64,000 nt of DNA from Cryptomeria japonica (taxonomy: Eukaryota; Streptophyta; Pinopsida; Cupressales; Cupressaceae), in the NCBI RefSeq assembly GCF_030272615.1, contig NC_081414.1, positions 55,081,636-55,145,635 of the forward strand, read 5' to 3'. Both the position numbers and the translations under genes were made by a program. The notes under the pieces are model-generated. The model was not told where the DNA came from, searched no databases, and saw nothing but the letters and a program-made list of their open reading frames with translations. Numbering within the stretch: position 1 is the first letter of the stretch; each line of letters starts with the position of its first letter. Below, one piece after another: positions 35,703-46,440 of this stretch.

Positions 35703-36935
35703 GTTAGATTTTCATATATTCTTTCTTTCTTCTAGATATTTAGAAGCTATTCTCCCTTCACATTGATATGGAGACAAAATGCAACATTTATATTATTTTT
35801 ATGCAATGGTAAAGAATGAAAAGTTTGGTAGAGTCCCTTTAGGTCACTAAGATTGAGATGGCCCCTTTTCAAATACTTTATTACTTTTATTCATTAAAAT
35901 CATATGTGTTGCTTATGGAGCGATGTTAACAATTATGGTGATTTCATTTGCCTTCTATTCTATCAACATTATGCACTAGTAAAGGCAGATTCCTTCTCAA
36001 GTTGTATTCTTGTCTCTCTGGGATGTTAGATCTGTTTACAAGTAATTTTACTATGATCTCAGAATGTTATGGCTTATCTCTAACAAGATTTCATTTTTTT
36101 AGGCTAAATGAGGCCTAACATTTTTATGATGGTTAAAATTCATTTCAGATGATTAAAGTTTTTAGTTGAAGTAAGGTTAGTGGAGAAAATGGATATGTTG
36201 AACAATGATATCTATCTAGCTCCTAACACCTTCTATTGAGTGAAGTTTTTGTATTATAGGTTCTTACAGGGCTACATAGGACAGGATTGTTCTAGGTTGG
36301 TGGTCAAGACACCTCTCAGCTTTTTGATTATTTTGAATACTATATGATAATAGATTATATGATTACTATAGCTTATTTGCAAAATTCTAGTTAACGTCTA
36401 ATAGTTGGTCTAATGACTTGGAAAATGTGTTGTTTGGTGGCTTGATTTGCAAGGGATCTCAGCTATCACTAAAGTTAGTGAACCTTGAACTAAGGATTTG
36501 AGAGTTTAGTCTCCATAGTAACGATAAAGAAAAGAATAGCATACTGCCATATTAAAGATAATCAGACAAGAGCTCCGATTATCCATTCTAAACACATATT
36601 ACAAATATATAATTTTTTTAGACACCTTAAATCAAATTCACATAAAAAAATAAAGTAAAAGGCCACAATTAACTTTTAAAATCTCTCATTAAGAAATAAA
36701 ATTTTATTTTGCCACAACAAATTAAATCAGTGATTGGAATATCGCTATCTATAAGTTTAAAATAAAGATTTTAACAAATAAATATAGATATTTTTCCTTA
36801 AAATCATGTTCTTGCATTGCAAAATAAAGTAACCACAAAAAATATTATTATTATTTTATATGCTTAATTAACTCTTCCCATAATTGATTTCATTAAGATA
36901 ATATCAATATAAAAAAATATTTACTCTAGTATGTA
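35703..36935. other. AT-rich intergenic sequence
   Basis: No coding frame, repeat or transposon motif that I can recognise; it is strongly AT-rich towards the right. Confidence 0.5.
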
Positions 36936-37162
<227 letters not shown>

Positions 37163-38103
37163 TGTTAGGGTTCCCACAGATACTGAGAGGGGGGGTGAAT
37201 CAGTATCTGACCGGTAATGTAATTTTCTTAAAACTGAATATGCAGAACATAAAGTAGCAGCATACTGGTATGCAAGAATTAATGTAAATGACATAATCAA
37301 AAACATCCACATGAAAGGAACACCATAACACAAGATGTTTAACAAGGAAACCCGGTGTGGGAAAAACCTCAGTGGGATTTGTGACCCACAATATTCACTT
37401 ACTGGCCAATAAGAGAATATTACTTACAATAGGGGTCTGCACATGTAGGAAGGCCAACTGCCTAGAGCTCACTGCTCAATAAGAAGTCACATTGACTTAC
37501 AATGATGATTTACACAATTCCAGTATTCTGTACTGCTTTACAATAGCATCTTCAATGCCAGATTCAGTACCGGTTCTTGCTCTATTCTTTACATATACCC
37601 ATGACCTACAATTCGCACATTAGGTCTGCCTATACCCATGACCTACAATTCCAGTATTCTGTACTACTTTACAATAGCATCTTCAATGCCAGATTCAGTA
37701 CTGGTTCTTTCTCTATTCTTTACATATACCCATGACCTACAATTCGCACATTAAAATTTATTTATGCTTCCCATCAATATCCTACAAATGTCTACAATGA
37801 TCTCTTTTATATACAAGAGTCATTTTACAATTTTCCAAGTCGACTTACAATAATAAACAAAATATTACATATCAAAAATCCTATCGGCCTCTATGTCGGT
37901 ATACATATTTCCTTCTGTGCCGGTGTACATCTTTTGTGCCGTTGCCAGTGTAGATTGATCTTGCTGATGCCAGTGCACTATCTTGTTTGAATAAAGCTTC
38001 ACCGGTATAATGTCTTTCCGGTGCCATAGGATTGCAAGGTTGTCATCAATGACAAAACCTTCAATCACACACAATGTCTCATTGGAGTGTCCATATGCCA
38101 ACA
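37163..38103 (-). repeat. 3' LTR of the non-autonomous element, with internal duplication
   Basis: TGTTAGGGTTCCC...CATATGCCAACA on the plus strand. It is 941 bases, longer than its partner because of a 131-base tandem duplication starting at 37514 and 37645. The block GAGGGGGGGTGAATCAG is just inside the inner end. Confidence 0.9.
37514..37753. repeat. Tandem duplication inside one LTR
   Basis: The block beginning ACAATTCCAGTATTCTG at 37514 is repeated from 37645 to about 37753. It includes TTTACAATAGCATCTTCAAT and ACATATACCCATGACC. The partner LTR has one copy (about 42749-42860), so the duplication arose after insertion or in a source copy. Confidence 0.85.
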
Positions 38104-38125
38104 ATCGCCCCCTTTGGCATTGATG
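38104..38125 (-). promoter_or_regulatory. Polypurine tract of the non-autonomous element
   Basis: The minus strand reads ATGCCAAAGGGGGCGAT directly before the 3' LTR start TGTTGGCATATG. Confidence 0.8.
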
Positions 38126-38308
38126 GCAACACTCATGAGAAATTTCAAAAAGATATCCAAAAATGTGTAGACCAAAAATGTTACCAATAATGTGAGAGAT
38201 CCCCTTGAGCATGTGATCCTTGTGCTTTGAATTTTCTCATCCTACTACTCCCCCTTCGGCATCAATGACAAAGGCTAGTAGATTTTGTAGTTGTACCAGT
38301 CCATAACC

Positions 38309-38677
38309 TCAACCTTGTAGTTGGGTAGTTATTATTTGAAGAATATCTCCCAAAATTAAGTTTATACCATCCATAAACTTCTTGCTATCTTTTATTGTTG
38401 TCTCAGTTCTGTATACTGTACTGGTGAGATGCTGCAAGTGCTCTGTTGATGTTTTGCTTCCTTGAGTTAGTGCCTCTGAGATTTCCTTCTGTAGAGATGC
38501 TAAATAGTCCAATCTTGGACTTAGTTTAGATCTCAATAATTTTGCCTTGTTTATTATTTTCTCTTTCTCTCTTTCTAATTTGAGCAATTCTTCCTCAAAA
38601 TTTGTTATCTCTTCCTCAAAAACTGATAATGTATCGGGTGAGTTAACAAAATTATCTGCAAGTTTATTGATCTCTTC
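38309..38677 (-). CDS. C-terminal coiled-coil part of the unknown element protein
   Basis: The frame continues from the stop of the 319-codon frame (38678) and holds EEEITNFEEELLKLEREKEK then long heptad-like Leu/Glu/Lys stretches, including DYLASLQKEISEALTQ. An ATG-initiated frame of 92 codons starts at 38587. The reading is continuous in frame with the upstream part apart from one stop, so both were probably one protein. The function is unknown; the coiled coil suggests self-assembly. Confidence 0.5.
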   Translation of the reverse strand, partial: EEINKLADNFVNSPDTLSVFEEEITNFEEELLKLEREKEKIINKAKLLRSKLSPRLDYLASLQKEISEALTQGSKTSTEHLQHLTSTVYRTETTIKDSKKFMDGINLILGDILQIITTQLQG

Positions 38678-39637
38678 CTATACCTTGCTCATCTTTTTGT
38701 CTACATCTATGGTCAAATTTTTTATCTTACAGGTGTCTTTGTACAAAGTTTTGTGCTCTTTCAATAAATTGCACAGTTCCGGTAGAAGTGTGTCAAATTC
38801 CCCGTTACACTTCTTTATACCTTCCTCAAAGAATTTATGTTTCTCTTTTTCTACACTTTCCTTTACAGATTCTCCCTTTGTTTGCTCAAAATTTCCAGAA
38901 ATATATTTACAAAGTGTATCCAACTGGACTAAAGAATCTTTGTTGGCTATATTACAATTGGGAGCTATTGATTTCAAAACTAGAATTGAATCATCTATCA
39001 CTTTATAAGCTTGTGAGCTATAATCAATTATTTTCTTGATAGATTCAAGCAATACCTCTGTTACATTTGATGGTGATCCAACAAACTGAGTGCTGGTGAA
39101 AGTGACCATGCTAGTATTGACCTCTGGTAGGTTTGTTTGTGTATCCATCTCTTTAAGCATTGGTTTTCCTACATCATTTCTTACTGGTGGCATCTGTTCT
39201 GGAGCCTTTAGCTCTGTTGGTTTCTTTGTTTGTGTTCCAGATTCCATCTTTTCCTCTGAATCTGCTGCCGGTTGCTCTTTGTTTCCTGATTTATCTATTG
39301 TATCCTTATCTACCACTATGTTGATTTTCAGAGTATCAACATTCACAATATATAGGACTTCAGGATTAGGATTATTATCCTCTGTGTCCATACTCTCAGC
39401 TATCGGTTGATCTTCTGTAGTTGTTGTTTTTACTGGTGGAGTATTTAAAGGAGGTGGGGGTAAGTTGTCTCTGATCTTGATACTTGGTGGTCCACCAACT
39501 TTACCTTTCCCTTTGTCCTTTTGATATACTAGACTGGGCTTGGGATTCCTATATTCTTCTTGTTTTTCTTTTTCAACCAAGAATATATCCCAACCATTTT
39601 CTGTTTCCTCTGAAACTTCTATAACTCTACCTACCAT
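38678..39637 (-). CDS. Unknown 319-residue protein of the non-autonomous element
   Basis: An intact frame starts MVGRVIEVSEETENGWDIFL. The first half is rich in Lys, Pro and Thr, with low complexity such as NLPPPPLNTPPVKTTTTEDQ; the second half is predicted-helical (SIKKIIDYSSQAYKVIDDSI, LLPELCNLLKEHKTLYKDTC). It follows the 512-codon frame after about ten bases, in a different frame, so a frameshift or fused ancestor is likely. No transposase, protease or polymerase motif is seen. I do not recognise the family. Its persistence as an open frame, while the Copia genes nearby are full of stops, suggests that it is younger or was selected. Confidence 0.55.
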   Translation of the reverse strand: MVGRVIEVSEETENGWDIFLVEKEKQEEYRNPKPSLVYQKDKGKGKVGGPPSIKIRDNLPPPPLNTPPVKTTTTEDQPIAESMDTEDNNPNPEVLYIVNVDTLKINIVVDKDTIDKSGNKEQPAADSEEKMESGTQTKKPTELKAPEQMPPVRNDVGKPMLKEMDTQTNLPEVNTSMVTFTSTQFVGSPSNVTEVLLESIKKIIDYSSQAYKVIDDSILVLKSIAPNCNIANKDSLVQLDTLCKYISGNFEQTKGESVKESVEKEKHKFFEEGIKKCNGEFDTLLPELCNLLKEHKTLYKDTCKIKNLTIDVDKKMSKV

Positions 39638-39646
39638 TAGTGAAAT

Positions 39647-41185
39647 TTACTGGTGTGCAGTGGAAAAAACTGTCCAGTTGGCCTGAGCTATCAGATCATC
39701 AATTTCCTTAGGTGAGTTGACCGGGTATACTGCAAGTAATTTTTCTATTTTTATTTTCTTATCCAACTCAATTATTCCTTGCCTTCTAGCCTCAAGTCTT
39801 TTATATAGTTCATCAGGAATTTCATTTAGGACTTGCAACAAAAACTTTTTATACATGTCCATGTGTAATATGGTACTCTCTTCAACTTGTCCTTTCTCAT
39901 CATCTGATAGGGTGTCATAGATTTTCCCTATGTTTTTCAATTTACCTTCCTCTGAGATCTCATTTAGTAATATGTCAAGAGGGGCCAAGTCAGTGTTTGT
40001 CTTCTTCTTCTTTTTGGGGGTTAGCTTCTTCTTAGGTGTGACTTTCCTGACCAGAGATCTCACGGCTTGTTGCTTCTGTCTTGTCCTTCTAGGTGAAGGA
40101 GTGGTTACCGGTGAGGGGTCTCTTTTCCTAACAACTCTTTTGAAAGTTGTTGGCATATCACCTTCTAAGGAAGTACATACCGGTGATAGATGAGTTTCAG
40201 GTTGTTGGGTTGCCAACTCATCTTCAGTTATGCCGGTTTTCTTTAATACATCTTCTTTTATGGCTTTTGCTTGTCTGGTTCTTTTCCTCACAAATGCCTC
40301 AACCTTTTTCACTCTCTTCTTAGATTGAATTTGACTTTCAATGGTCTCAGTACTACCAAATACTTCTTCCTTTGGTTCATTGGGGGCTTCCCGAAGTGCT
40401 TTGGCATAAGTTTCCACTATGTGGTCATCTGTTTCATACCCCATCTCTGTTACCCAGACTGCTCTTGGGATGACAGCTTCCATCAAGATCTCATCCTTTT
40501 TAATTACAAAACATATATCATCCTTGTATTTGTTGACAATTTCCTGTGATAGTTTGATCCTCTTATTCATTCCGACCTTTAGTGTTTGAAAATACTCATT
40601 GATATTCTTTTCTCTGTTTTCACCCATGTTGTTGAACAAGTGAGACAATTGTTTTCCTACCGGTATGTCAAATCCAAAATCCTTGTTGCCTATACTGGGG
40701 GCCTGTTTGGTTATATGTAGCATTAAGCATACAAGTAAATTTCCAAATCTAAAGGTTCCTTTCTTATCCTTCTTTATTTTTGCTAAATTGTCAATTAACT
40801 CATCCTTTAACCATTCACAGATATCAATTTTCACATTGTCCTTAACCACGTCATAAGCACTCTTTATGCATAAACTAGAAACCGATTTAAGCCTATTAGC
40901 ATGAGTTGCTTTGTAACCTAGAATCATGCTAACAAATCTAATATTTGTATCGGTCACATCATTAACCCTCAATGATCTCTTGTCGGATGTTGCACCAGTT
41001 AAGTTTGTTACCAAGTCATTCGAGACCTTCTTGGTTTTGTCAGGTCTGTTACCGGTGGAAGGTAACCCTGTTACTACTTTCACAGCTTCCTTTGTGATTT
41101 TATACACTGAGTCAAGCCAAAAGAATGAACCATGTACCCTGCTTAAAACCCTCAAGATAATTTTCTTCAATTTGATGAAGAACAT
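39647..41185 (-). CDS. Unknown 512-residue protein of the non-autonomous element, possibly capsid-like
   Basis: This long intact frame is one of the two best-preserved in the window. The N-terminal half (residues about 15-270) has a compact globular composition with SFFWLDSVYKITKEAVKVVT, TFRFGNLLVCLMLHITKQAP and INEYFQTLKVGMNKRIKLSQ. This resembles the style of plant transposon gag/mobile-domain proteins, but I cannot name a family. Residues about 290-400 are basic and Ser/Thr/Pro-rich, with TPKKKLTPKKKKKT as a possible nuclear signal or nucleic-acid-binding stretch. The C-terminus is helical. It starts 19 bases before the end of the CCHC frame on the same strand, so the two were probably one polyprotein. 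Confidence 0.6.
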   Translation of the reverse strand: MFFIKLKKIILRVLSRVHGSFFWLDSVYKITKEAVKVVTGLPSTGNRPDKTKKVSNDLVTNLTGATSDKRSLRVNDVTDTNIRFVSMILGYKATHANRLKSVSSLCIKSAYDVVKDNVKIDICEWLKDELIDNLAKIKKDKKGTFRFGNLLVCLMLHITKQAPSIGNKDFGFDIPVGKQLSHLFNNMGENREKNINEYFQTLKVGMNKRIKLSQEIVNKYKDDICFVIKKDEILMEAVIPRAVWVTEMGYETDDHIVETYAKALREAPNEPKEEVFGSTETIESQIQSKKRVKKVEAFVRKRTRQAKAIKEDVLKKTGITEDELATQQPETHLSPVCTSLEGDMPTTFKRVVRKRDPSPVTTPSPRRTRQKQQAVRSLVRKVTPKKKLTPKKKKKTNTDLAPLDILLNEISEEGKLKNIGKIYDTLSDDEKGQVEESTILHMDMYKKFLLQVLNEIPDELYKRLEARRQGIIELDKKIKIEKLLAVYPVNSPKEIDDLIAQANWTVFSTAHQ

Positions 41186-41720
41186 CCTACCGGTGGAGCA
41201 TTGCTTTGTCCTGCTGGTGGAGCATCATATTGTCCTACCGGTGGAGAATTTGTTGGTTCTACCAGTGGAGGAGTATCCCCAATATTTAGATCACCTTTTC
41301 TAATCCATTTCTTTGATAATTCTTGCTTAACCTCTTCAACCTTTTCTTTACCCTTCAAACTAGTGCTTTTGTTATCTACCGGTGTACCTTTACTTCTACA
41401 AAATTTAGCAATATGACCAATCTTGTTACATGCATAACAAGTTACATTATTTTTCTGAATCACTTTCCCATAACCTATGCCGGTTTGTGTTCTACATTTA
41501 TTTGATAAATGACCAAATCTTCCACAAAAATAACATCTTACATTCATTCTGCAATTTTCAGAGTTATGACCAATTTTGTTGCATTTGGAGCATTGACCGG
41601 TGGGAGGATTGATATTCTAATAATTCCTAGATCGACATTCATTTGCCCTATGACCAAATTTATTGTAGTTAAAGCATTTTCCATTGAATTTGTAAGTATT
41701 AGAAGGTCTTACCGGTTTGC
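41167..41720 (-). pseudogene. CCHC zinc-knuckle cluster of the element's gag-like protein
   Basis: On the minus strand the order is: CFNYNKFGHRANEC (second Cys changed to Tyr), a stop, CSKCNKIGHNSENC, CYFCGRFGHLSNKC and CYACNKIGHIAKFC. That is four tandem CX2CX4HX4C-type knuckles, more than the one usual in Copia gag. The 126-codon open frame at 41547-41167 holds the last two and a Pro/Gly/Ala repeat (NSPPVGQYDAPPAGQSNAPP). Such knuckles bind RNA or single-stranded DNA during packaging. Confidence 0.75.
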
Positions 41721-42324
41721 TATGATCCTGGGTATTTGCAGTACCGAAGCTTTCTCCAACTTCAAATCCAATTCCAGAAGTGTCACCTTTGGGTTTTTGA
41801 TTCTTCAAAAGGTACCAAGTTCTTCTGAGCTTTTCTTGAATTTTTCTTTGTGTTGATTTGCAGTTTCCAATTCCCTTTGCAAGATTTCTTTTTGTCTCAC
41901 TAGTTCATTTGAGTCATTCCGAGTATGCATCAGATCTGTCTTCAACATGCCATTTTCATAGCTAAGTCTTGTGTTCTCATTTGCTGCATCACTTAGTCTT
42001 CTGGTCAATTCTTCTTCATTCTTCTTTCTGTCCTCAATCTCTTTGCAAAATCTCATAGTCATATCCTGCATTTTATTTTTTTGTTGTCATGATCTCTTGT
42101 TTCAATTTGCTTATCATATCATTTAGTGATTCCTTTTCATCATTCTCATTTTGCAGTTTTTCACAAAGTTCTCTCCTCTTATTTCTTGTAACAGTAAGAT
42201 TTTCTTGAAGTGCCTGAATAATGTCCTGAGCTGCTTTTAAGTCATCTTATAATTTGATATTTTTCAATTTCTCTGCATCATAGTCAATAAGAGCTCCTTC
42301 AAGTTGCTTCATCAAATTTTCCAT
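41721..42324 (-). pseudogene. N-terminal coiled coil of the element's gag-like protein
   Basis: From ATG 42324 the reading gives MENLMKQLEGALIDYDAEKL, with a stop shortly after. It then holds long heptad-rich helices (AAQDIIQALQENLTVTRNKR; RNDSNELVRQKEILQRELET) to about 41820, with one frameshift near 42075 and another near 41810. A coiled coil upstream of the knuckles is unlike ordinary Copia gag, where a UBN2-type capsid domain comes first. The ATG lies about 60 bases inside the primer site, as expected for the first frame of the element. Confidence 0.65.
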
Positions 42325-42381
42325 TTTTACTAGTGTCAAGATCTTCCTCAAGCTGTTAGGCTTCTGAAAATAGAGGACCAA

Positions 42382-42395
42382 GCTTTGATACCAAT
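42382..42395 (-). promoter_or_regulatory. Primer-binding site of the non-autonomous element
   Basis: The minus strand reads ATTGGTATCAAAGC next to the LTR end CCCTAACA. It is identical to the site of the complete Copia at 33936-33949. Confidence 0.8.
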
Positions 42396-43218
42396 TGTTA
42401 GGGTTCCCACAGATACTGAGAGGGGGGGGGTGAATCAGTATCTGACCGGTAATGTAATTTTCTTAAAACTGAATATGTAGAACATAAAGTAACAGTATAC
42501 CGGTATGCAAGAATTAATGTAAATAACAGAATAAAAAACATCCACATGAAAGGAACACCATAACACAAGATGTTTAACGAGGAAACCTGGTGTGGGAAAA
42601 ACCTCGGTGGGATTTGTGACCCACAATATTCACTTATTGGCCAATAAGAGAATATTACTTACAATAGGGGCGTGCACATGCAGGAAGGCCAACTGCCTAG
42701 AGCTCACTACTCAATAAGAAGTCACACTGACTTACAATGAGGATTTACACAAATCCAATAATCTGTAATGCTTTACAATAGCATCTTCAATGCCAAATTC
42801 AGTACCGGTTCTTGCTCTGTTCTTTACATATACCCTTGACCTATAATTCGCACATTAGGTTTGCCTTATAATTTATTTATGCTTCCCATCAATATCCTAC
42901 AAATGTCTACAATGATCTCTTTTATATACAAGAGTCATTTTACAATTTCCCAAGTCGGCTTACAATAATAAACAAAATATTACATATCAAAAATCCTGTC
43001 GGCCTCTGTGCCGGTATACATATTTCCTTCTATGCTAGTGTACATCTTTTGTGCCATTGCCGATGTAGATTGATCTTGCTGATGCCAGTGCACTATCTTG
43101 TTTGAATAAAGCTTCACTAGTATAATGTCTTGTCAGTGCTATAGGATTGCAAGGTTGCCATCAATGACAAAACCTTCAATCACACACAATGTCTCATTGG
43201 AGTGTCCATATGCCAATA
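42396..43218 (-). repeat. 5' LTR of the non-autonomous element
   Basis: TGTTAGGGTTCCC...CATATGCCAATA on the plus strand (the final CAACA is changed to CAATA). It is 823 bases, without the 131-base duplication of the other LTR. Confidence 0.9.
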
Positions 43219-43246
43219 GTATGTATGTATGTATGTATGTATGTAT
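43219..43246. repeat. GTAT microsatellite, right flank of the insertion
   Basis: Six or so GTAT units. This is the remainder of the microsatellite at 36936-37162 into which the element inserted. Confidence 0.8.
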
Positions 43247-43550
43247 AAAAACATTGAAAAATTATGAATAAAAATATCTAAAGAATTTATATATCAATAG
43301 AAATTTATTCGAAAATTCTCTTAGACTATTTTCCAATTATAATAATATATAACTTTTTCAATAAAAATTAATTAATATGAATGGAAAAAATAAATTAAAA
43401 ACCGCTCCAAAAACTTGACTATCACCCTCCCCACCTTAAGTTTAGGTTGAAATGATGTAATGCTATAATGGTATCTCTCTAGACATTCAGGTAGGCATTG
43501 CCAAATCCCTTTCGTTAAATTTATCATGCAACTCCTCCTATTATATTATG

Positions 43551-43752
43551 TTTTTTCTTGATAAAACACAAATAACCTCCCACAACAATGCACTTTTCAT
43601 AACCTATATGAAAGTAGAGAGGGAGAGAGGTTGGTGGCACCATTGCAAACTCTCTCCAATACCAAAGCAACTCATCTTTGTCTTCTTAAAAAAATTCCAA
43701 GATAATCATACCATATAAAGAACCCTCCTTCATTACTACTGGTAGAAGAGAC
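43551..43752 (-). repeat. Partial copy of an F-box-like gene 3' region
   Basis: About 200 bases match 47407-47606 in direct orientation, with shared words such as ATAAAACACAAATAA, GTGGCACCATTGCAAA and CAACTCATCTTTGTC. The match stops abruptly at both ends. The right end adjoins the LINE remnant that starts near 43760. Confidence 0.8.
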
Positions 43753-43759
43753 AAGATAA

Positions 43760-46440
43760 ATGGATTGAAGCTCAAATTAGTGCACTGAATCCAGGGACAT
43801 AATTCAAAATGGTATCAATGCCACCTCTTAACATGAATGGAAATAGATACAAAATCATCTTGAGGAAACATTAAAGACAAAAAAGATCTTTTGGTGGTAG
43901 AAATCTAGGGAGATTTGGCTCAGGTAAGGAAATCCGAATACCAAATTTTTCCATTCCTCCGCTAAAATGAAAATTGTTAGGAACTCAATATTCCAAATAA
44001 AAATTTCTACTAGGGAAGTTCTAAATGATAAAGAAAAGATTCAATTATAAGCTAGTCATTTTTTCTCAAAGATCTTTTTAGTCACTTCTGAGAATAACTT
44101 AGAGGACCTCCATGAACTTATCAATATAATTCCACAAAATATCAACCATGCATACAATCAAGAACTTCTCAGGCCTTTTTTATTGGAGGAATTCAGAAAT
44201 GTAGTCTTTTATATGTCTTCGGATAAAGCTCGACAACTAAATGGATTCACTACCTTGTCATTTCATAAATATTGTCATTTTCTTGGATTGGATGTTTGTT
44301 ACCGTGTACAAAATTTTCAAGAAATTCATCTCACTGAGACTAGCCAAATTGATCGCTAAATTCATTTCAGAGGAACAAGGTGGCTTTGTTCTAGGTAAGG
44401 AGACTATAGTGGTGGGTCTAATAAGACACGGGGTTCTGTATTCTCTAAGCCATCATAAATTAGAAGCCATGATTTTTAAGCTAGACATGAAAGCCTATGA
44501 TAGAGTAAGCTAGAAATGGATTATGCTTTGGGTTCTAAAAGAAGTGGAGTAAATGGATTATCTCAAGTATTGTAAGAACTAAGTTTTTAGTTCTTGCAAA
44601 TAAAATTCCATCGAATTTATTTTCTTATTCCTAGGGGGCGAGACAAGGAGACTATCCCTATTTTTTTGTATTACCATGGCAAAGGCCCTTAGTAGGTCTA
44701 TTACTACACACCACCATAGAACTTTTTGAAAGGATTAAAACTATCCCAAACACAAATAGTAATTATTGACGTTCTATTTATAAATGATACTATATTTTTT
44801 GAGGAAGCTTCAATGAGAGAAGCCAAGGTTATAAAGGGGATTTTAGATAAATATTGTGACATCTTAAGGAAGAAGGTCAATAACTCAAAGTCAAAGGTAT
44901 TATTCTTCAATCGTTACTCGATTCTTTCACCCAGTCTCACAAATTTTCTTGGCTTTAAGCAAGATGACCTTCCTTGTAAGTATCTAGGTATTCCTCTCTT
45001 TGTTGAAAGAAATAAAAGTAAATTTTGGTCGAACATTACATCCTCTATACATAATAGACTTTCTTCTTGGAATAATTCTTGGCTCTCATAAGTGGGGATG
45101 ATTCTTTTGATTAAAATAAAATTGGCAACAGTTCCAATTGCACCATGTCAATTTTTCCTATTGCAAAAGGTGTCTTGTCCTCAATAAATTCTAAGCTTAA
45201 AAATTTTCTTTGAAAAGAAAATAAGGAGACTAAGGAGAAAACACACCTATTATCATGGGGACAAAGTGTGCATTCCTAAATGGTTTGAGAGAGCAAGAAT
45301 TTATAACCCTGAACTAAGAAATATGGCTCTTGATGCAAAACTAGTCTAGAAATTATTCTCCAATAAAAAATATAAATGGGATTCCATTATTGTAGAAAAA
45401 TAGCTTGACTCAAATGACCTAGCAAGAATTTTCACAACCTTAGATCTTTAAGCTAGATCACAAATGTGAAATTTTATGGTGAAGTGTAGAAAGGTTCTTC
45501 TTCCATATCTTTCATGGATAATTAATGATAGGAAAAAAACCTTTTTTGGGAGGACTCTTTGTTAGTTATTGCTTCAACTTTTAATTGTGTTTTATGTGAC
45601 AAAGAGGTGGAAACCACAAATCACTTTCTTCTCCATTATGAATTTGCATATGAATGTTGGTCTTGGTTATTTAATAAATTGCATTAGAATGCTCCTTTCA
45701 ATATAACCTAGTATTGATGTTTGAAGCTTGGCCCAAGCTCTTCAATGAATCTTTTTTTGGGTTCTTATGGGAGGTAGCACCAACCATTATAATTTGAAAC
45801 ATCTGGTGGGAAAAGAATAGGATAATTTTTAAGAATGAAAGGAGTTCAATTGGAATGCTCATCCAAAGTATAGAAAATTACATATCAAAGGTGGTGTGGG
45901 TGTACACTATTAAACATAAAAGTGTGAATTCTCGATTTACTTCTTAGTATGACAGTGTTGTCAAGAGTTGGGCTAGATTATGCTTCCTTTCAAGGGTAGC
46001 CTCCTCAATAATTCAGTTTGTAAGTAGAGTAGAAAAGATATCAAATGGGAACCTCTAGACAAACATCATTGGAAACTTAACTTTGACAGTGTAGTGAAAG
46101 GAAATGAAGAACTTCTAGTCTTAGTTATAATTTGAGATATCCCAAGGGCTTAGTCTTGGAAGCTAGGGTGATAGAAACCACAAAATTATCATTCAGTTTT
46201 TGTATGAAAATCAAGTTAGATGCTAACAATTTGATTATTGAAAGGGGATTCAATGAACATTGTAGCAACACTAAAAATGCATGATGCTCCAAATTGAAGA
46301 ATTATGCGCATTCTTCAAGAGGCTTGTTAAATGTTGGAGCATTTTGAGGCTAAAAGATTAGTAGATGCACTGTCTAATAAAGGTTGTTTGGTGAGTGAGG
46401 GGGAGACATTGTTTAGTAGTGAAGATGATTATGGATGAGG
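43760..46440 (+). mobile_element. 5'-truncated, decayed LINE (RT to RNase H)
   Basis: The plus strand reads through RT, the zinc-binding region and RNase H of a plant LINE with many stops. RT entry near 43880-44060 holds FFHSSAKMK-like pieces, then SHFFSKIFLVTSENN and SDKARQLNGFTTL. At 44290-44510 come YKIFKKFISLRLAKLI, SEEQGGFVLGKET and MIFKLDMKAYDRVS. The catalytic FADD motif reads FINDTIFF (44726 frame), so it is inactive. KYLGIPLFVERNKSKFW follows, and RNase H-like KHHWKLNFDSVVKGN is near 46060. No endonuclease is present. The frames are shorter than in the LINE at 53903-60353. Confidence 0.78.

Larger units (their letters stand above)
37163..43218 (-). mobile_element. Non-autonomous LTR retrotransposon with Copia-type ends and unusual coding interior
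   Basis: LTRs at 37163-38103 and 42396-43218 flank the interior. The target duplication is GTATA (37158-37162) versus GTATG (43219-43223), one mismatch. The primer site ATTGGTATCAAAGC, the polypurine tract CCAAAGGGGGCGAT and the LTR start TGTTGGCATATG match those of the complete Copia at 28031-35460. The interior instead encodes, in order on the minus strand, a coiled coil, a cluster of CCHC knuckles, a 512-codon frame, a 319-codon frame and a 92-codon coiled coil. I see no protease, integrase, RT or RNase H motif. I infer mobilisation in trans by a Copia partner. Confidence 0.85.

Noticed and set aside
35334-35735. Open frames of 70-123 codons in the right half of the microsatellite
   Set aside because: Same repeat artefact.
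38547-41856. Plus-strand frames of 60-153 codons opposite the non-autonomous element
   Set aside because: Shadows of the long minus-strand frames; hydrophobic peptides with no domain.
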